Shown piece after piece: positions 50,739 to 60,026 of a stretch of DNA of 64,000 nucleotides. How positions within the stretch are numbered: position 1 is the stretch's first letter; each line of letters begins with the position of its first letter. The stretch comes from Pseudonocardia thermophila (GTDB taxonomy: Bacteria; Actinomycetota; Actinomycetes; Mycobacteriales; Pseudonocardiaceae): contig NZ_FRAP01000018.1 in NCBI RefSeq assembly GCF_900142365.1, positions 91,407 to 155,406 on the forward strand. Reading direction: 5' to 3'. Position numbers and translations under genes: made by a program. The notes beneath the pieces were generated by a model that saw nothing but the letters and a program-made list of their open reading frames with translations, was not told the origin of the DNA and searched no databases.

Positions 50739-51206
50739 ATGACCGGCACACAGCAGGTCTGGCTGACCAAGGACGGCTACGAGCGGCTGACGGAGGAGCT
50801 CCGCCGGCTCATCAAGGAGCGGTCCGAGGATGCGCCCCTCGACGGTTCCAGCACCGACGAGGATGTGCTCGCCGCCCGCCAGGAGCGTGAGGCGCGCATC
50901 CGCAAGCTGCAGGAGCTGCTGCAGGACCCGATCGTCGGCGAGGCACCGGCCGACGACGGCGTCGCGGAGCCCGGGATGATCGTCACGGTCTCGTATGCCG
51001 ACGGTGACGAGGAGACCTTCCTCCTCGCCGAGCGCGTGCCGGATGCCTACCCCGACATGGAGCTGTGCTCGCCGCGGTCCCCGCTGGGCAAGGCGATCCT
51101 GGGGGCGAAGGAGGGCGAGCAGCGGGAGTACCGCATGCCGGACGGGCGGTCCATGTCCGTCACGGTGAAGCGAGCGGTCCCGTACGGGGGGCCTCAGGCG
51201 GCTTGA
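50739..51206 (+). CDS. GreA/GreB-family transcription elongation factor-like protein
   Basis: 155 aa from ATG at 50739, with CGAGGAG upstream. N-terminal coiled coil (LTKDGYERLTEELRRLIKERSED, ARQEREARIRKLQELL) ends with acidic residues in the region where the catalytic tip would lie (SSTDEDVLAARQE). The C-terminal FKBP-like domain has VSYADGDEETFLLAE, SPRSPLGKAILGAKEGEQREYRMPDGRS. It may act on stalled RNA polymerase through the secondary channel. The preceding 278 bp contain only an inverted repeat TTGT-ACGG-ACAA (50598-50609). Confidence 0.88.
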   Translation: MTGTQQVWLTKDGYERLTEELRRLIKERSEDAPLDGSSTDEDVLAARQEREARIRKLQELLQDPIVGEAPADDGVAEPGMIVTVSYADGDEETFLLAERVPDAYPDMELCSPRSPLGKAILGAKEGEQREYRMPDGRSMSVTVKRAVPYGGPQAA

Positions 51207-52507
51207 CCCACGGGCGCCCGGTCTCCGCCGGACCGGTGTCTGCGTGCCGGTCCGGCGTGGTTGGGTTGGGCTGGGCGGCGTGGTTACTCTCCGCAGCGCG
51301 CGCGTGGGGCGAGTGGATTCCTCGAGCAGTGTGGTTGCGTTGACGGCCCCTCGACGGGGAACTCGAGCTGACTCACGGGTCATCGACCCGTGGTCATCTG
51401 CCTGCCTCAGAACACCTGTCCGAAGAAGATTCCGTGGGCAAACCCGAGACATGCCCTCCGCGCGCCTCGCCGCACTCGCCACACGTGCGGCAGCGCGTGC
51501 CCGAGAAGAACACCGCCGCCGCACGCGAGACCGCGACGATCCTCGAACTCGCCCGAGAACTCGCCACCGACGCCGTCACCGCTGGGCTCACCGAACCGCG
51601 CCAGATCGAGAAGCTCATCACCACGAGATCGGAGTGGCCTGCCGGGTCTTCGCCCACCGAAGTGGGGTGCGGGTGCGGATCACCCACGACCTGCACGACA
51701 GGCACGACCGGGTCCGGCCACTGTCCACCGCCGCCGCCGAGACCACACCCGACACGCACGAACAACACTGCACGCAGGCCCGGCACGGCCGCCGCACCGC
51801 CCCGAACTACTGCGACGCCCCCGCCACACACACATCGACCACACCACACCCTGACGCAACGGCAGCCGAACAGAGTCCGCCACCAGCACGGGACAGCGCG
51901 AATTCCACACCTACCTGAAAGAGCCCCGCGACCACCGCCACAACAGGCCACCCACCGAGCCGAACACCGAGCCGGGTCGACCGAGCGAAATACCGACACT
52001 GCGCGATGAACCATCGTGGCAACGGCACCACAAGCAGTCGACCACGCCCACAACCGGCGGGGAAGGCACGCACAACGAGTTCCCAGTCGAGTGGCCGCCA
52101 CCGCAACCACACCATTCGTTCGAAACCAGGTCCCCGACTCAGCGCGCGACACGCGGCACGGCGAGGAGACGGACCGCGGATGCCGACCCAGCCCCGATGC
52201 CGGGACCGATGCAGGGCCGGGTCGGCGAACTGGCGGCGAGCAACGCGGATCGACTCGCCGAACCGGCGCGCTCGGGAGCGCGAACGCCGGATCCCGGAGC
52301 TGATTCGGTCGGCGATCGGCACCTAGATCGGCGGCTCAGGACCGAGGCCACGTACCGGCCGCCCACCTCGACGTCGCGGCCGTTCGGGCGCGAGGAAGCC
52401 GAGGCGAACGTCCCCAGAACGGGTTGACAGGACTTCGGCCCGGATCGGTCCGCTTCGTTCCGGATTACGATGTATGCGTACTTCCCTGCGAAGAGCGGAG
52501 GTGCGCC
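51207..52507. other. Gene-poor 1.3-kb stretch with unusual composition
   Basis: No gene passes on RBS, domain content or codon pattern. From about 51430 to 52300 the plus strand is rich in A and C (runs such as CACACACACATCG and CACCACACC), unlike its neighbours. An open plus frame at 51434-52009 starts with a plausible helix (ETATILELARELATDAVTAGL) but decays into Pro/Thr/His low complexity; the minus-strand frame is Cys/Trp-rich nonsense. I read this as a decayed gene region or intergenic DNA. Confidence 0.5.
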
Positions 52508-52786
52508 GTGCTCGAAGACGAGCAGAGGGCACTGCAGGAGCTCGAACGCGGGCTCGCCGCCGACGATCCCGCCTTCGTGGAGACGTTCCGGCGCCGTCAG
52601 TCACGGCTGGCGAACGCGCGCGGGCACCGCGGGGTGCGGATCGCCGCGCTGGTCGTGGCCGCTATCTGCGTGGTCCTGGTGCTCGTGGGATCCCCTGCCG
52701 GCGCGATCGCCGTGGCCGGCACCGCCGCTGCGGTCTGGCTGACCTGGCGCTTCGCCGACGACATCGACCCGCAGGCCCATCCCTGA
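52508..52786 (+). CDS. DUF3040 family membrane protein
   Basis: 92 aa from GTG at 52508, with GGAGG upstream. N-terminal LEDEQRALQELERGLAADDPAFVETFRR is the DUF3040 cytoplasmic start, followed by two membrane helices (IAALVVAAICVVLVLVGS and AIAVAGTAAAVWLTW). Actinobacterial family of unknown role. Confidence 0.88.
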   Translation: MLEDEQRALQELERGLAADDPAFVETFRRRQSRLANARGHRGVRIAALVVAAICVVLVLVGSPAGAIAVAGTAAAVWLTWRFADDIDPQAHP

Positions 52787-52872
52787 TAGGTGCAGCACAC
52801 ATCCGGGGAGACCCCTCCGACCTCGCATAGCCTCGGAATCCACGTCCGAGCTCCGGGTGCCGGGAGGTGACC

Positions 52873-54642
52873 GTGCGCGCATCCGCGCGTGCCCGTCGCG
52901 TGGCCGCGGCCCGCGAGGCGTTCCTCTCGTCCGGTTCGGCCCGGCCGGCAGCGGCCGCCGCGGTGGACGACACGATCCTCACCTCGTGGCAGCGCTCGCA
53001 GATGGCGGGCGTGCGGATCGACGTCCCCGAGGTGCCCTACTACGAGGACGTCGATCCGCGCAGCCGGTTGGCACGCTGCGCCGCGCCGGTGCTGGACCGG
53101 CTGCACGACCGGCTCGACGACATCCCGGTCAGCATCGTGCTGACCGACGCGCAGGGACGCATCATCGTGCGCCGCGACGAGGAGCGGCGGCTGGGCCGGC
53201 GGTTCGACACGGTCAGCTTCGCGCCCGGCTTCAGCTACGCGGAGACCCACGTCGGCACGAACGGCGTCGGCACGGCGCTGGAGACCGGCACCGCCGTGCT
53301 GGTGACCGGCCCGGAGCACTTCAACGAGCAGAGCACGGCGTTCGCCTGCGCCGGGGCCCCGATCCGCGACCCGCTCAGCCGCCGCATCGAGGGGTTGATC
53401 GACCTGTCCTGCCTGGCCGGGGACGCCCACCCGATGATGCGGGCGCTGGTGCAGGAGGCCGCCCGCGACGTCGAGCGGCTCCTGCTCGAGGACGGCAGCG
53501 AGCGCCAGCAGATGGTGCTGCAGGAGTTCCTCGCCGCCTGCCGCCGCCGCGCCGGAGCGGTCCTGTCCGTCGCCGGCGACGTCGTGATGGCCAACAAGGA
53601 GGCATCGGTTCTGCTCACCCCGGCCGACTCGGCGCTGCTGCGGATGACCGCTGCGGACACCCGCCGGCTCGACCCCGGCACCACGATCGAGATGTCACTC
53701 GCGGACGGCCGCTCGGCCGAGGTCCGTTGCCGTCCGGTCGCGCGCGGCCGAGAGCTCGCCGGCACGGTGTTCGAGGTCCTCCCCCGCGACGCCCACCCGA
53801 GCCGCTCACGCCGGTCGCGGCGGCCGGCGCGGGTGGCGCTCCCGGGCCTCGCCGGCCGCGACCCCGCCTGGCTCGACGCGTGCGGACAGGTCCGAGCGGC
53901 CGCCCGCCGCCGCGCGTCGCTGCTGATCAGCGGGGAGGACGGCACCGGCAAGCTCGCCGTCGCCCGGGCGGCACTGCAGGACGTCCATCAGGCGGCCGCG
54001 CCGACGATCATCGACTGCGCCGAACCGGACCCGCTCGCCGCCGTCCACGCCGCCTCCGGGCAGGCGCTCGTCCTGCGGCACCTGGACCGGCTCCCGCCAG
54101 AGGACGCCGACGCGCTCGCCGCGGTGCTGGATGCAGCGTCGCGCCGGGGGCCCGCGCCGTGGCTGGTCGGCACGGCGCGCGCAGGTGCCGACCTGCCGGA
54201 GGTGCTGCTGCAGCTCTTCACGACCTCGGTCACCCTGCCGCCGCTGCGGCACCGCATGGACGATCTCCCCGACCTGGCCGCCGCGCTGCTGAACCGGCTC
54301 GCACCCGGCCGCGGCAGCGCGCTCGCCCCCGACACCGAGCGCGTGCTGACCCGGCTGGCGTGGCCGGGCAACGTCGGCGAGCTGGCCGAGGTGCTGCGCG
54401 CCGCGCTGCGCAGACGACGCGTCGGCCCGATCCGCCGCGACGATCTCCCGGCCGGCTGCTTCACCGCCAGCCGGCGCGCCCTCACCCCGCTCGAGGCGCT
54501 GGAGCGCGACGCGATCGTCGCCGCACTGGTCGAGACCGACGGCAACCGCACCCGCGCCGCCGAACGACTGGGCATGTCCCGGTCGTCGCTCTACCGCAAG
54601 ATCCACACCTACGGGATCGAGCCGGTCGACCCGACCGGCTGA
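52873..54642 (+). CDS. AcoR-like GAF/Fis-type transcriptional activator
   Basis: 589 aa from GTG at 52873, with GGGAGG just upstream; a GTG six bases earlier is part of the RBS region. Order: an ExxxxSWxRS start (DTILTSWQRSQMAGV), a GAF domain (about residues 55-200: VSIVLTDAQGRIIVRRDE, GFSYAETHVGTNGVGTALE), a degenerate AAA+ domain with SGEDGTGKLAVARA (Walker-like), and a C-terminal Fis HTH (ALVETDGNRTRAAERLGMSRSSLYRKIH). The sigma-54 GAFTGA loop is missing. It is convergent with the BMP-type importer genes and may control them. Confidence 0.9.
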   Translation: MRASARARRVAAAREAFLSSGSARPAAAAAVDDTILTSWQRSQMAGVRIDVPEVPYYEDVDPRSRLARCAAPVLDRLHDRLDDIPVSIVLTDAQGRIIVRRDEERRLGRRFDTVSFAPGFSYAETHVGTNGVGTALETGTAVLVTGPEHFNEQSTAFACAGAPIRDPLSRRIEGLIDLSCLAGDAHPMMRALVQEAARDVERLLLEDGSERQQMVLQEFLAACRRRAGAVLSVAGDVVMANKEASVLLTPADSALLRMTAADTRRLDPGTTIEMSLADGRSAEVRCRPVARGRELAGTVFEVLPRDAHPSRSRRSRRPARVALPGLAGRDPAWLDACGQVRAAARRRASLLISGEDGTGKLAVARAALQDVHQAAAPTIIDCAEPDPLAAVHAASGQALVLRHLDRLPPEDADALAAVLDAASRRGPAPWLVGTARAGADLPEVLLQLFTTSVTLPPLRHRMDDLPDLAAALLNRLAPGRGSALAPDTERVLTRLAWPGNVGELAEVLRAALRRRRVGPIRRDDLPAGCFTASRRALTPLEALERDAIVAALVETDGNRTRAAERLGMSRSSLYRKIHTYGIEPVDPTG

Positions 54643-54645
54643 TCC

Positions 54646-55548
54646 TCACCGGCCCACCACGACCAGGCCCTTGCCCTCGTCGGCGGGGCCGCGCCCGGCC
54701 TTGGAGAACGCGATCACCACGATCGTCAGCACGTACGGCAGCACCTGCAGCGCGGCGAGCGACGCGTCATCGGTCTGGAAGCCGTAGGTGTAGGCGGCCG
54801 AGAACAGCAGCGCCGCGACCACCGCGAGCACCGGGCGCCACGCGGCGAGGATGACGCAGGCCAGCGCGACGAATCCGCGCCCGCTCGTCACACCGGTGGT
54901 GAACACCCCGACGACGCCGAGCGCGAGGAACGCCCCGCCCACCCCGGTGATCGCCCCGGCCACGGACAGCGCCGCGTACCGGACGCGAGCGACCGGCACC
55001 CGCAGCGCGTACGCGACGCGCAGCGAGTCCCCCGACGCCCGCACGACGAGCCCGGGCGCGGTGCGGAAGAAGGCCACCATCGCCACCGCCACCACCACCG
55101 CGGCGTAGACGAGCACCGGCTGGCGCACGACCACGTCGAGTGCGCCGTCGCCGGTGCTCGGCCACGACGGCCCGAGCTGCAGGGCACCAGCGGCGAGCCC
55201 GTTCGGGTACCAGCGAGCCACCAGCAGGCCGGTCGCGCCCGTCACGAGGATCTGCAGTACCAGCCCCGCGACCACATCGCCCATCGCCAGCTGCATCGAC
55301 AGCAGTCCGTTGACGAGCCCCAGCACCAGCCCGGACAACAGACCGGCGAGCACGCCGAGCCAAGTCGAGCCGGACTGCACGGCCACGACGAGCGCGACGA
55401 ACGCGGAGCCGAGCAGCGTCGCCTCGACCCCGACGAACAGGCTCCCGCTGCGGGAGGCGAACAGGGCGCCGAGCGCAGCGAAGGCGATCGGGGTGGCCCC
55501 GGTGATGGCGGACGACCAGAACGCGGCGGTTCCGAGCAGGTCGAACAC
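54646..55548 (-). CDS. ABC transporter permease, BMP/nucleoside type (second permease)
   Basis: 300 aa from GTG at 55548, with GGAG five bases upstream. About eight hydrophobic helices; FAALGALFASRSGSLFVGVEATLLG, MAGDVVAGLVLQIL-type loop (QLAMGDVVAGLVLQ) and GVFTTGVTSGRGFVALACVILA are typical of RbsC/BMP permeases. It is the last gene of the leftward operon; its stop lies four bases from the activator's stop on the other strand. Confidence 0.9.
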   Translation of the reverse strand: MFDLLGTAAFWSSAITGATPIAFAALGALFASRSGSLFVGVEATLLGSAFVALVVAVQSGSTWLGVLAGLLSGLVLGLVNGLLSMQLAMGDVVAGLVLQILVTGATGLLVARWYPNGLAAGALQLGPSWPSTGDGALDVVVRQPVLVYAAVVVAVAMVAFFRTAPGLVVRASGDSLRVAYALRVPVARVRYAALSVAGAITGVGGAFLALGVVGVFTTGVTSGRGFVALACVILAAWRPVLAVVAALLFSAAYTYGFQTDDASLAALQVLPYVLTIVVIAFSKAGRGPADEGKGLVVVGR

Positions 55549-55550
55549 GA

Positions 55551-56681
55551 CTACTCCGGCTTCCGTGAGAGTGCGGCGTGCAGCCTCCGGCCCGGCCCGC
55601 TGCGGGCCAGCGCCCCGACGAGGAACACGACGACGACCGGCAGACCCTGCATGACGGTGGTGATCGCGTCGGGCACCGAAGCGGCACCCTTGATCGCCGG
55701 TCCGGCCGCCCCGATGATCCCGAGCACCACCGCCCACAGCGGGATGAGCCCCGGCGACTCCAGCGCCAGGAACGCGATCACGATGCCGAGCAGGCCCCAC
55801 GCGGGCACCCAGCCCGGGGCGATGTAGTAGCGGTAGCCGAGGATGACCAGCCCGCCGGCGAGCCCGGCCAGCCCACCGCTGACGGCGAACGCCTGCCACT
55901 GCATCGCCTGCACCCGAAGCCCGGCGTGCGTGGCGGCCTCCCGGTTGAGCCCGATCGTGCGCAGCCGCAGCCCGATCGACGTGCGCCGCACCGCGACCAC
56001 GGTGACGACGCCGAGGGCGAGCGCGACGAGGAACGTCAGCGGGATCCCCGGCACCGCGTCGCCCAGCTGCGCATCGGCGGCGACGCGGTCGGTGCGCGGG
56101 GTGTACTTCGCCGACGGTGAGCGCAGCGGCCCCGCGATGAGCAGGCTGATCGCGGTGGCAGCGACGAAGTTCAGCATGATCGTGCTGATCACCTCGTTGG
56201 CGCCGCGGTAGGCCCGCAGCAGCCCGGCCACGGCCGCCCACGCCGCCCCGCCGAGCACCGCGGCCACGACCGCGACGGCGATCGTGAGCACGCCCGGCAG
56301 GTCGCCGAGCGCCAGTGCGACCACCAGCGCGGCGAGGCCGCCGACCTGCAGCTGCCCGTCCCCGCCGACGTTGAACAGACCGACCTGGTAGGCCAGCCAC
56401 ACCGCGGTCGCCGTGAGTACGAGCGGCGCTGCCTGGGTCAGCGACGAGCTGACCGCGTGCGCCGAGCCGAACGCGCCGTCCACGACGGCGGCCAGCACGG
56501 CGCCGACGTCGTAGCCGAGCGCGGCGACGAGCAGCAGTGACACCGCGATCGCCACGACGAACGCGAGGACCTGCAGCCCGATCGGGGCCGCGAACCGCGC
56601 CAGCACCGCCGGTGCCCGGCGCGCGCTGCTGTCCTCGGCCGCCGGGTCGGTGCTGGCCTGCGTCTCGATGTCCACGCTCAT
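55551..56681 (-). CDS. ABC transporter permease, BMP/nucleoside type (first permease)
   Basis: 376 aa from ATG at 56681 (ATGA overlap with the ATPase). About nine hydrophobic helices after a hydrophilic start. QVGLFNVGGDGQLQVGGLAALVVA near residue 105 and GANEVISTIMLNFVA near 160 are the conserved BmpA-system permease signatures, as is RTIGLNREAATHAGL near 245. Pairs with the next gene as the channel heterodimer. Confidence 0.92.
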   Translation of the reverse strand: MSVDIETQASTDPAAEDSSARRAPAVLARFAAPIGLQVLAFVVAIAVSLLLVAALGYDVGAVLAAVVDGAFGSAHAVSSSLTQAAPLVLTATAVWLAYQVGLFNVGGDGQLQVGGLAALVVALALGDLPGVLTIAVAVVAAVLGGAAWAAVAGLLRAYRGANEVISTIMLNFVAATAISLLIAGPLRSPSAKYTPRTDRVAADAQLGDAVPGIPLTFLVALALGVVTVVAVRRTSIGLRLRTIGLNREAATHAGLRVQAMQWQAFAVSGGLAGLAGGLVILGYRYYIAPGWVPAWGLLGIVIAFLALESPGLIPLWAVVLGIIGAAGPAIKGAASVPDAITTVMQGLPVVVVFLVGALARSGPGRRLHAALSRKPE

Positions 56682-58135
56682 GCCACGAGCTCCTGCCGGG
56701 TCGTGTACCAGGACGACAGCTCGTCGCGGTCGAAGGGGCGGCGCTGGATGCCTGCGACGCGCCCGCCGTTCATGACCGCGACCGCGTCGCAGATGCCGAG
56801 CAGCTCGTCGAGGTCACCGGACGCCACGACGATCGCGATCCCGGTGTCGGCGCGCTCGATGAGCACCTGCCGCAGCTGCGCCGCGGCCAGTACGTCCAGC
56901 CCCTGTGTCGGGTACGACACCAGCAGCACCGCCGGTGACCGCTGGAACGCCCGCGCCATCATCAGCTTCTGCTGGTTGCCGCCGGACAGCCCGTCGGCGC
57001 GGACCCGCGGATCGGGTGGGCGCACGTCCGCGGCCCGCAGCAGCGCATCGAGATCGCGCGGAGCGCGGCCGAGCACCACCTCGAAGTGCTCGGCGATCGT
57101 GAGGGTCGGCACGATGCCGGCGCGGCGCCGGTCGCCGGACACGTAGTGCAGCCCTCGCCCGGCCCGCTTGCGCAGCGGCAGGTGCTGCACGGGCTCGCCG
57201 TGCAGCTCGATCCGGCCGCTGCACCGGCGCAGCCCGGCGATGACCTCCAGCAGCTCCAGCTGGCCGTTGCCGTCCACCCCGGCCAGGCCGAGGATCTCCC
57301 CCGCCCGCAGGGAGAGCTCGACGTCGTCGAGGACGGTGCGACCGGACTCCACCGCGCTGACGTGCGCGAGCCGCAGCACCTCCGGCCCGAACTCGGCGCG
57401 CGGGCGGGTCGGCTCGGGCACCGCGGTGCCGACGATCTGAGCGGCCAGTTCGGCGTTGCTCGGCAGCTGCGGACCTGCGTGCCGGGCGACGACCCGACCG
57501 TGGCGCAGCACCGTCGCGCTGTCGGCGACGGCCTGCGCTTCGTCCAACCGGTGGGTGATCATCAGCACTGCGAGGCCGTCGGCGGCCAACCGGCGTACCA
57601 GCTCGAGGAACGGGCCGGTCTCAGCGGGCGGCAGGAACGTCGTCGGCTCGTCGAGCACGAGCAGCCGCGGCTGCGCCACCAGCGCCTTGACCAGTTCGAT
57701 CCGCTGGCGCTGCGGCAGCTCCAGCTCCTCGACCGGCCGATCCAGGTCGACACCGGTGCCGAGCCGGTCCTGGATCTCCGTGGCCGCCCGCCGCAGCGCC
57801 CGGTCCGGGCGACGGCGCAGCGCGAGCGCGATGTTCTCCAGGCCGGTCATCACCGGCACGAGCGCGAGATCCTGGTGCACCGTCGCGATCGCGGGGTTCG
57901 GCCGGGTGTGGCCGGGGGCGGCGACGAGGGCGCCGGCGAAGCGGATCTCGCCCGCGTCCGGCGCCTCCCGCCCGTTGATCAGGTTGACCAGCGTGCTCTT
58001 GCCGGCCCCGTTCTCCCCGAGCAGGACGTGCACGGTGCCGGGCGCGACCTGCAGGTCGATCTCCTGGTTGGCCAGCGTGGACCCGTAGGCCTTGGAGACG
58101 CCCCGGACGTCGAGCCCGTCCTGCCCGGCGCTCAC
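56678..58135 (-). CDS. ABC transporter ATP-binding protein, double-domain BMP/RbsA type
   Basis: 485 aa from GTG at 58135 (GTGA overlap with the binding-protein stop). Domain 1 has a normal Walker A GENGAGKST near residue 40 and LLVLDEPTTFLPP. Its signature is ELPQRQRIELVKAL. Domain 2 has a degenerate Walker A (GVDGNGQLELL) and a full LSGGNQQKLMMARAF signature, the usual asymmetry of the sugar/nucleoside ATPases. It drives the two permeases encoded next. Confidence 0.93.
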   Translation of the reverse strand: MSAGQDGLDVRGVSKAYGSTLANQEIDLQVAPGTVHVLLGENGAGKSTLVNLINGREAPDAGEIRFAGALVAAPGHTRPNPAIATVHQDLALVPVMTGLENIALALRRRPDRALRRAATEIQDRLGTGVDLDRPVEELELPQRQRIELVKALVAQPRLLVLDEPTTFLPPAETGPFLELVRRLAADGLAVLMITHRLDEAQAVADSATVLRHGRVVARHAGPQLPSNAELAAQIVGTAVPEPTRPRAEFGPEVLRLAHVSAVESGRTVLDDVELSLRAGEILGLAGVDGNGQLELLEVIAGLRRCSGRIELHGEPVQHLPLRKRAGRGLHYVSGDRRRAGIVPTLTIAEHFEVVLGRAPRDLDALLRAADVRPPDPRVRADGLSGGNQQKLMMARAFQRSPAVLLVSYPTQGLDVLAAAQLRQVLIERADTGIAIVVASGDLDELLGICDAVAVMNGGRVAGIQRRPFDRDELSSWYTTRQELVA

Positions 58136-59160
58136 GACCCGCAACCGCTCTCGGCGGGCCACTGCACGGACTCGGTGCGCAGCTTCTCGATCACGGCGTC
58201 CAGCTGCGCTTGTTTGCCCGCCAGCTCCCCGGCCAGCGGGGTCGTGGTCACGGCGCCGTCGGCGACCCCACCGGTGTGGATCGCGGCGTCGAACGTCCCC
58301 TCCGTCCAGGTGCGCACGGCCTCCCGGTAGTCGTCACCGAAGTTGATCACGACGCTGCCGACGGTGGCGTTCGGCGCGGAGTCGGTCTCGTCGGCGAAGC
58401 TGCCGACGTAGCGGACGCCGAGCGCCTGCGCCTGTGCGGCGATCTGCGGCGAGATGACCCCGTGCACCGTGGCGATCACGACGTCGGCACCCTGGCCGAC
58501 CAGGCCGGCGGTCACCGTCTGCGCCTTCTGCACGTCGGCGAAGTCGCCGGTGTTCTGGTGGAGCACCTCGGCCTGCGGGTTGACCTCGCGGGCGCCCAGC
58601 TGCTGCGCCGCGACCGACTGCGTCGTCGGGAGGATGTCGATCGACCCCACGCTGGCGATCTTGTTCGACGTGGTGGCGAGCCCGGCGATCGCGCCCTGCA
58701 GGTAGCCGTACTCGCACCAGTCGAAGTTGTAGGCGGCGACGTTGGGCAGCCCGTCGGTGCTCGACAGCGCCGACATCATCACCCAGGCCGTGTCCGGGTA
58801 CTTCGCGGCCGCGGCGAGCAGGTTCTCCTCGTAGCCGTTGTCGGTGGAGAACACGATGTCCACGTCGGCGGCGCCCCAGCGGTCGAGCACCTGGTCGGCG
58901 TCGCCGTAGGCCACGGCCTCGGCGACCTCGACGTGCCAGCCGTTCTCGGCAGCGGCCTTGTCGTAGGCGGCCTTGTGCGCCGGGTCCCACGCGCCCGTCG
59001 ACGCCGGGCCGACCGTGATCACCCGGACCTCGATCGGATCGGCACCGCCCGACGCGGCGGGAGCGGATCCGCCCCCGCCGCACGCGCTGACCGCGAGCGC
59101 CGCGGCCAGCGCGACCCCGATCCCGCACACGCGTCTGCGCACGGCACGGCGAACACTCAT
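58132..59160 (-). CDS. BMP-family substrate-binding lipoprotein (nucleoside/purine-type)
   Basis: 342 aa from ATG at 59160. Signal peptide RRAVRRRVCGIGVALAAALAVSACGG with lipobox VSAC. Mature part has VRVITVGPASTGAWDPAHKAAYDKAAAENGW, VFSTDNGYEENLLAAAAKYPDTAW and FDWCEYGYLQGAIAGLATTSNKIASVG, matching PF02608/BmpA-type proteins, which bind nucleosides, purines or other heterocycles. It sits 32 bp downstream of the hydrolase gene, so it is probably co-transcribed with the molybdenum hydroxylase. Confidence 0.9.
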   Translation of the reverse strand: MSVRRAVRRRVCGIGVALAAALAVSACGGGGSAPAASGGADPIEVRVITVGPASTGAWDPAHKAAYDKAAAENGWHVEVAEAVAYGDADQVLDRWGAADVDIVFSTDNGYEENLLAAAAKYPDTAWVMMSALSSTDGLPNVAAYNFDWCEYGYLQGAIAGLATTSNKIASVGSIDILPTTQSVAAQQLGAREVNPQAEVLHQNTGDFADVQKAQTVTAGLVGQGADVVIATVHGVISPQIAAQAQALGVRYVGSFADETDSAPNATVGSVVINFGDDYREAVRTWTEGTFDAAIHTGGVADGAVTTTPLAGELAGKQAQLDAVIEKLRTESVQWPAESGCGS

Positions 59161-59192
59161 CTGGGAACCTCCACGGAGATGAGCCGCGCGCC

Positions 59193-60026
59193 TCAGCGGT
59201 GCGCGGCGGTGGTCTGGTCGGTGGTCGTGTGCTCGGCGAGGAACGCCGTGAGCAGCTGGTTGACCTCGGCGGCGCGCTCGACGGGCAGCGCGTGCGAGGC
59301 GCCTTCCCCCTCCAGCACGTGCAGGCGGGCGCCGGGCACCGCCGCCGCGATCTCGCGGGCGTGCGCCACGTCGACGAGCCGGTCGTCGGTGCCGCCGACG
59401 ACGAGCGTCGGGACGGCCACCGTGCCCAGCCTGTCCAGCACGTCGAACGCGATGCCGCCGTCCAGGTAGGCGCGCATCGTCTCGGCGGAGGGGTAGCCGG
59501 GGTCGGCGCAGTCCGCCTGCGCGCCGTCGACCAGTCCGGCGCCGGCTGCGTTCACCGCAGACCGGGACAGGATCAGCCAGAGCGTGGCGACCTCGGCCGA
59601 GAGTGCCCCGGCGTGCTCGACGAGATCACGCAGCACCCGGAACGCGGTGGCCAGGTGCGCGTCGGTCCGTGCCCACGGGGTGAGCAGCGACAGCGAGGTG
59701 ACCCGCTCCGGGTGGTCGAGCGCGACCAGGGTCGCGGCCGCTGCACCCAGCGACCAGCCGACCACGTGCGCCCGCTCGACGCCCGCCGCGTCCAGTGCTG
59801 CCACGGCGTCCTCGGCGAGGGTCGCGGCGGACAACGGGCCCGGCCCGGCGTCCTTCGACTCGCCGATTCCACGCGGATCGAACAGCACGCAGCGGTGGGC
59901 GTCCAGCAGGGCGGGCAACTGGTTGCTCCAGGAGGCTCGGCCGCGCCCGAGCGGCGGGACGAGCAGCACCGCCTCGCCGGCGCCGCTCGTCCCGCCCCGC
60001 ACCTCCCAGGAGATGCGCGCCGTCAC
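59193..60026 (-). CDS. Alpha/beta hydrolase (possibly NicD-like)
   Basis: 277 aa from GTG at 60026, overlapping the large-subunit stop by 4 bp. VPPLGRGRASWSNQLPALL with the oxyanion region near residue 25, nucleophile VVGWSLGAAAATLV (Ser near 95), acid in VVGGTDDRLVD and His in EGASHALPVE. Small cytoplasmic hydrolase. N-formylmaleamate deformylase (NicD) of nicotinate degradation has this fold; here the link is only by neighbourhood with a molybdenum hydroxylase and a NicX-like gene. Confidence 0.85.
   Translation of the reverse strand: MTARISWEVRGGTSGAGEAVLLVPPLGRGRASWSNQLPALLDAHRCVLFDPRGIGESKDAGPGPLSAATLAEDAVAALDAAGVERAHVVGWSLGAAAATLVALDHPERVTSLSLLTPWARTDAHLATAFRVLRDLVEHAGALSAEVATLWLILSRSAVNAAGAGLVDGAQADCADPGYPSAETMRAYLDGGIAFDVLDRLGTVAVPTLVVGGTDDRLVDVAHAREIAAAVPGARLHVLEGEGASHALPVERAAEVNQLLTAFLAEHTTTDQTTAAHR

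Noticed and set aside
51394..52152. Minus-strand frame of about 250 codons
   Set aside because: Cys/Trp/Gly-rich with no domain and no RBS; product of the A/C bias of the plus strand.
52424..52471. Sigma-70 promoter (TTGACA with TACGAT) before the DUF3040 gene
   Set aside because: The two elements are 36 bases apart, so they do not form one promoter.
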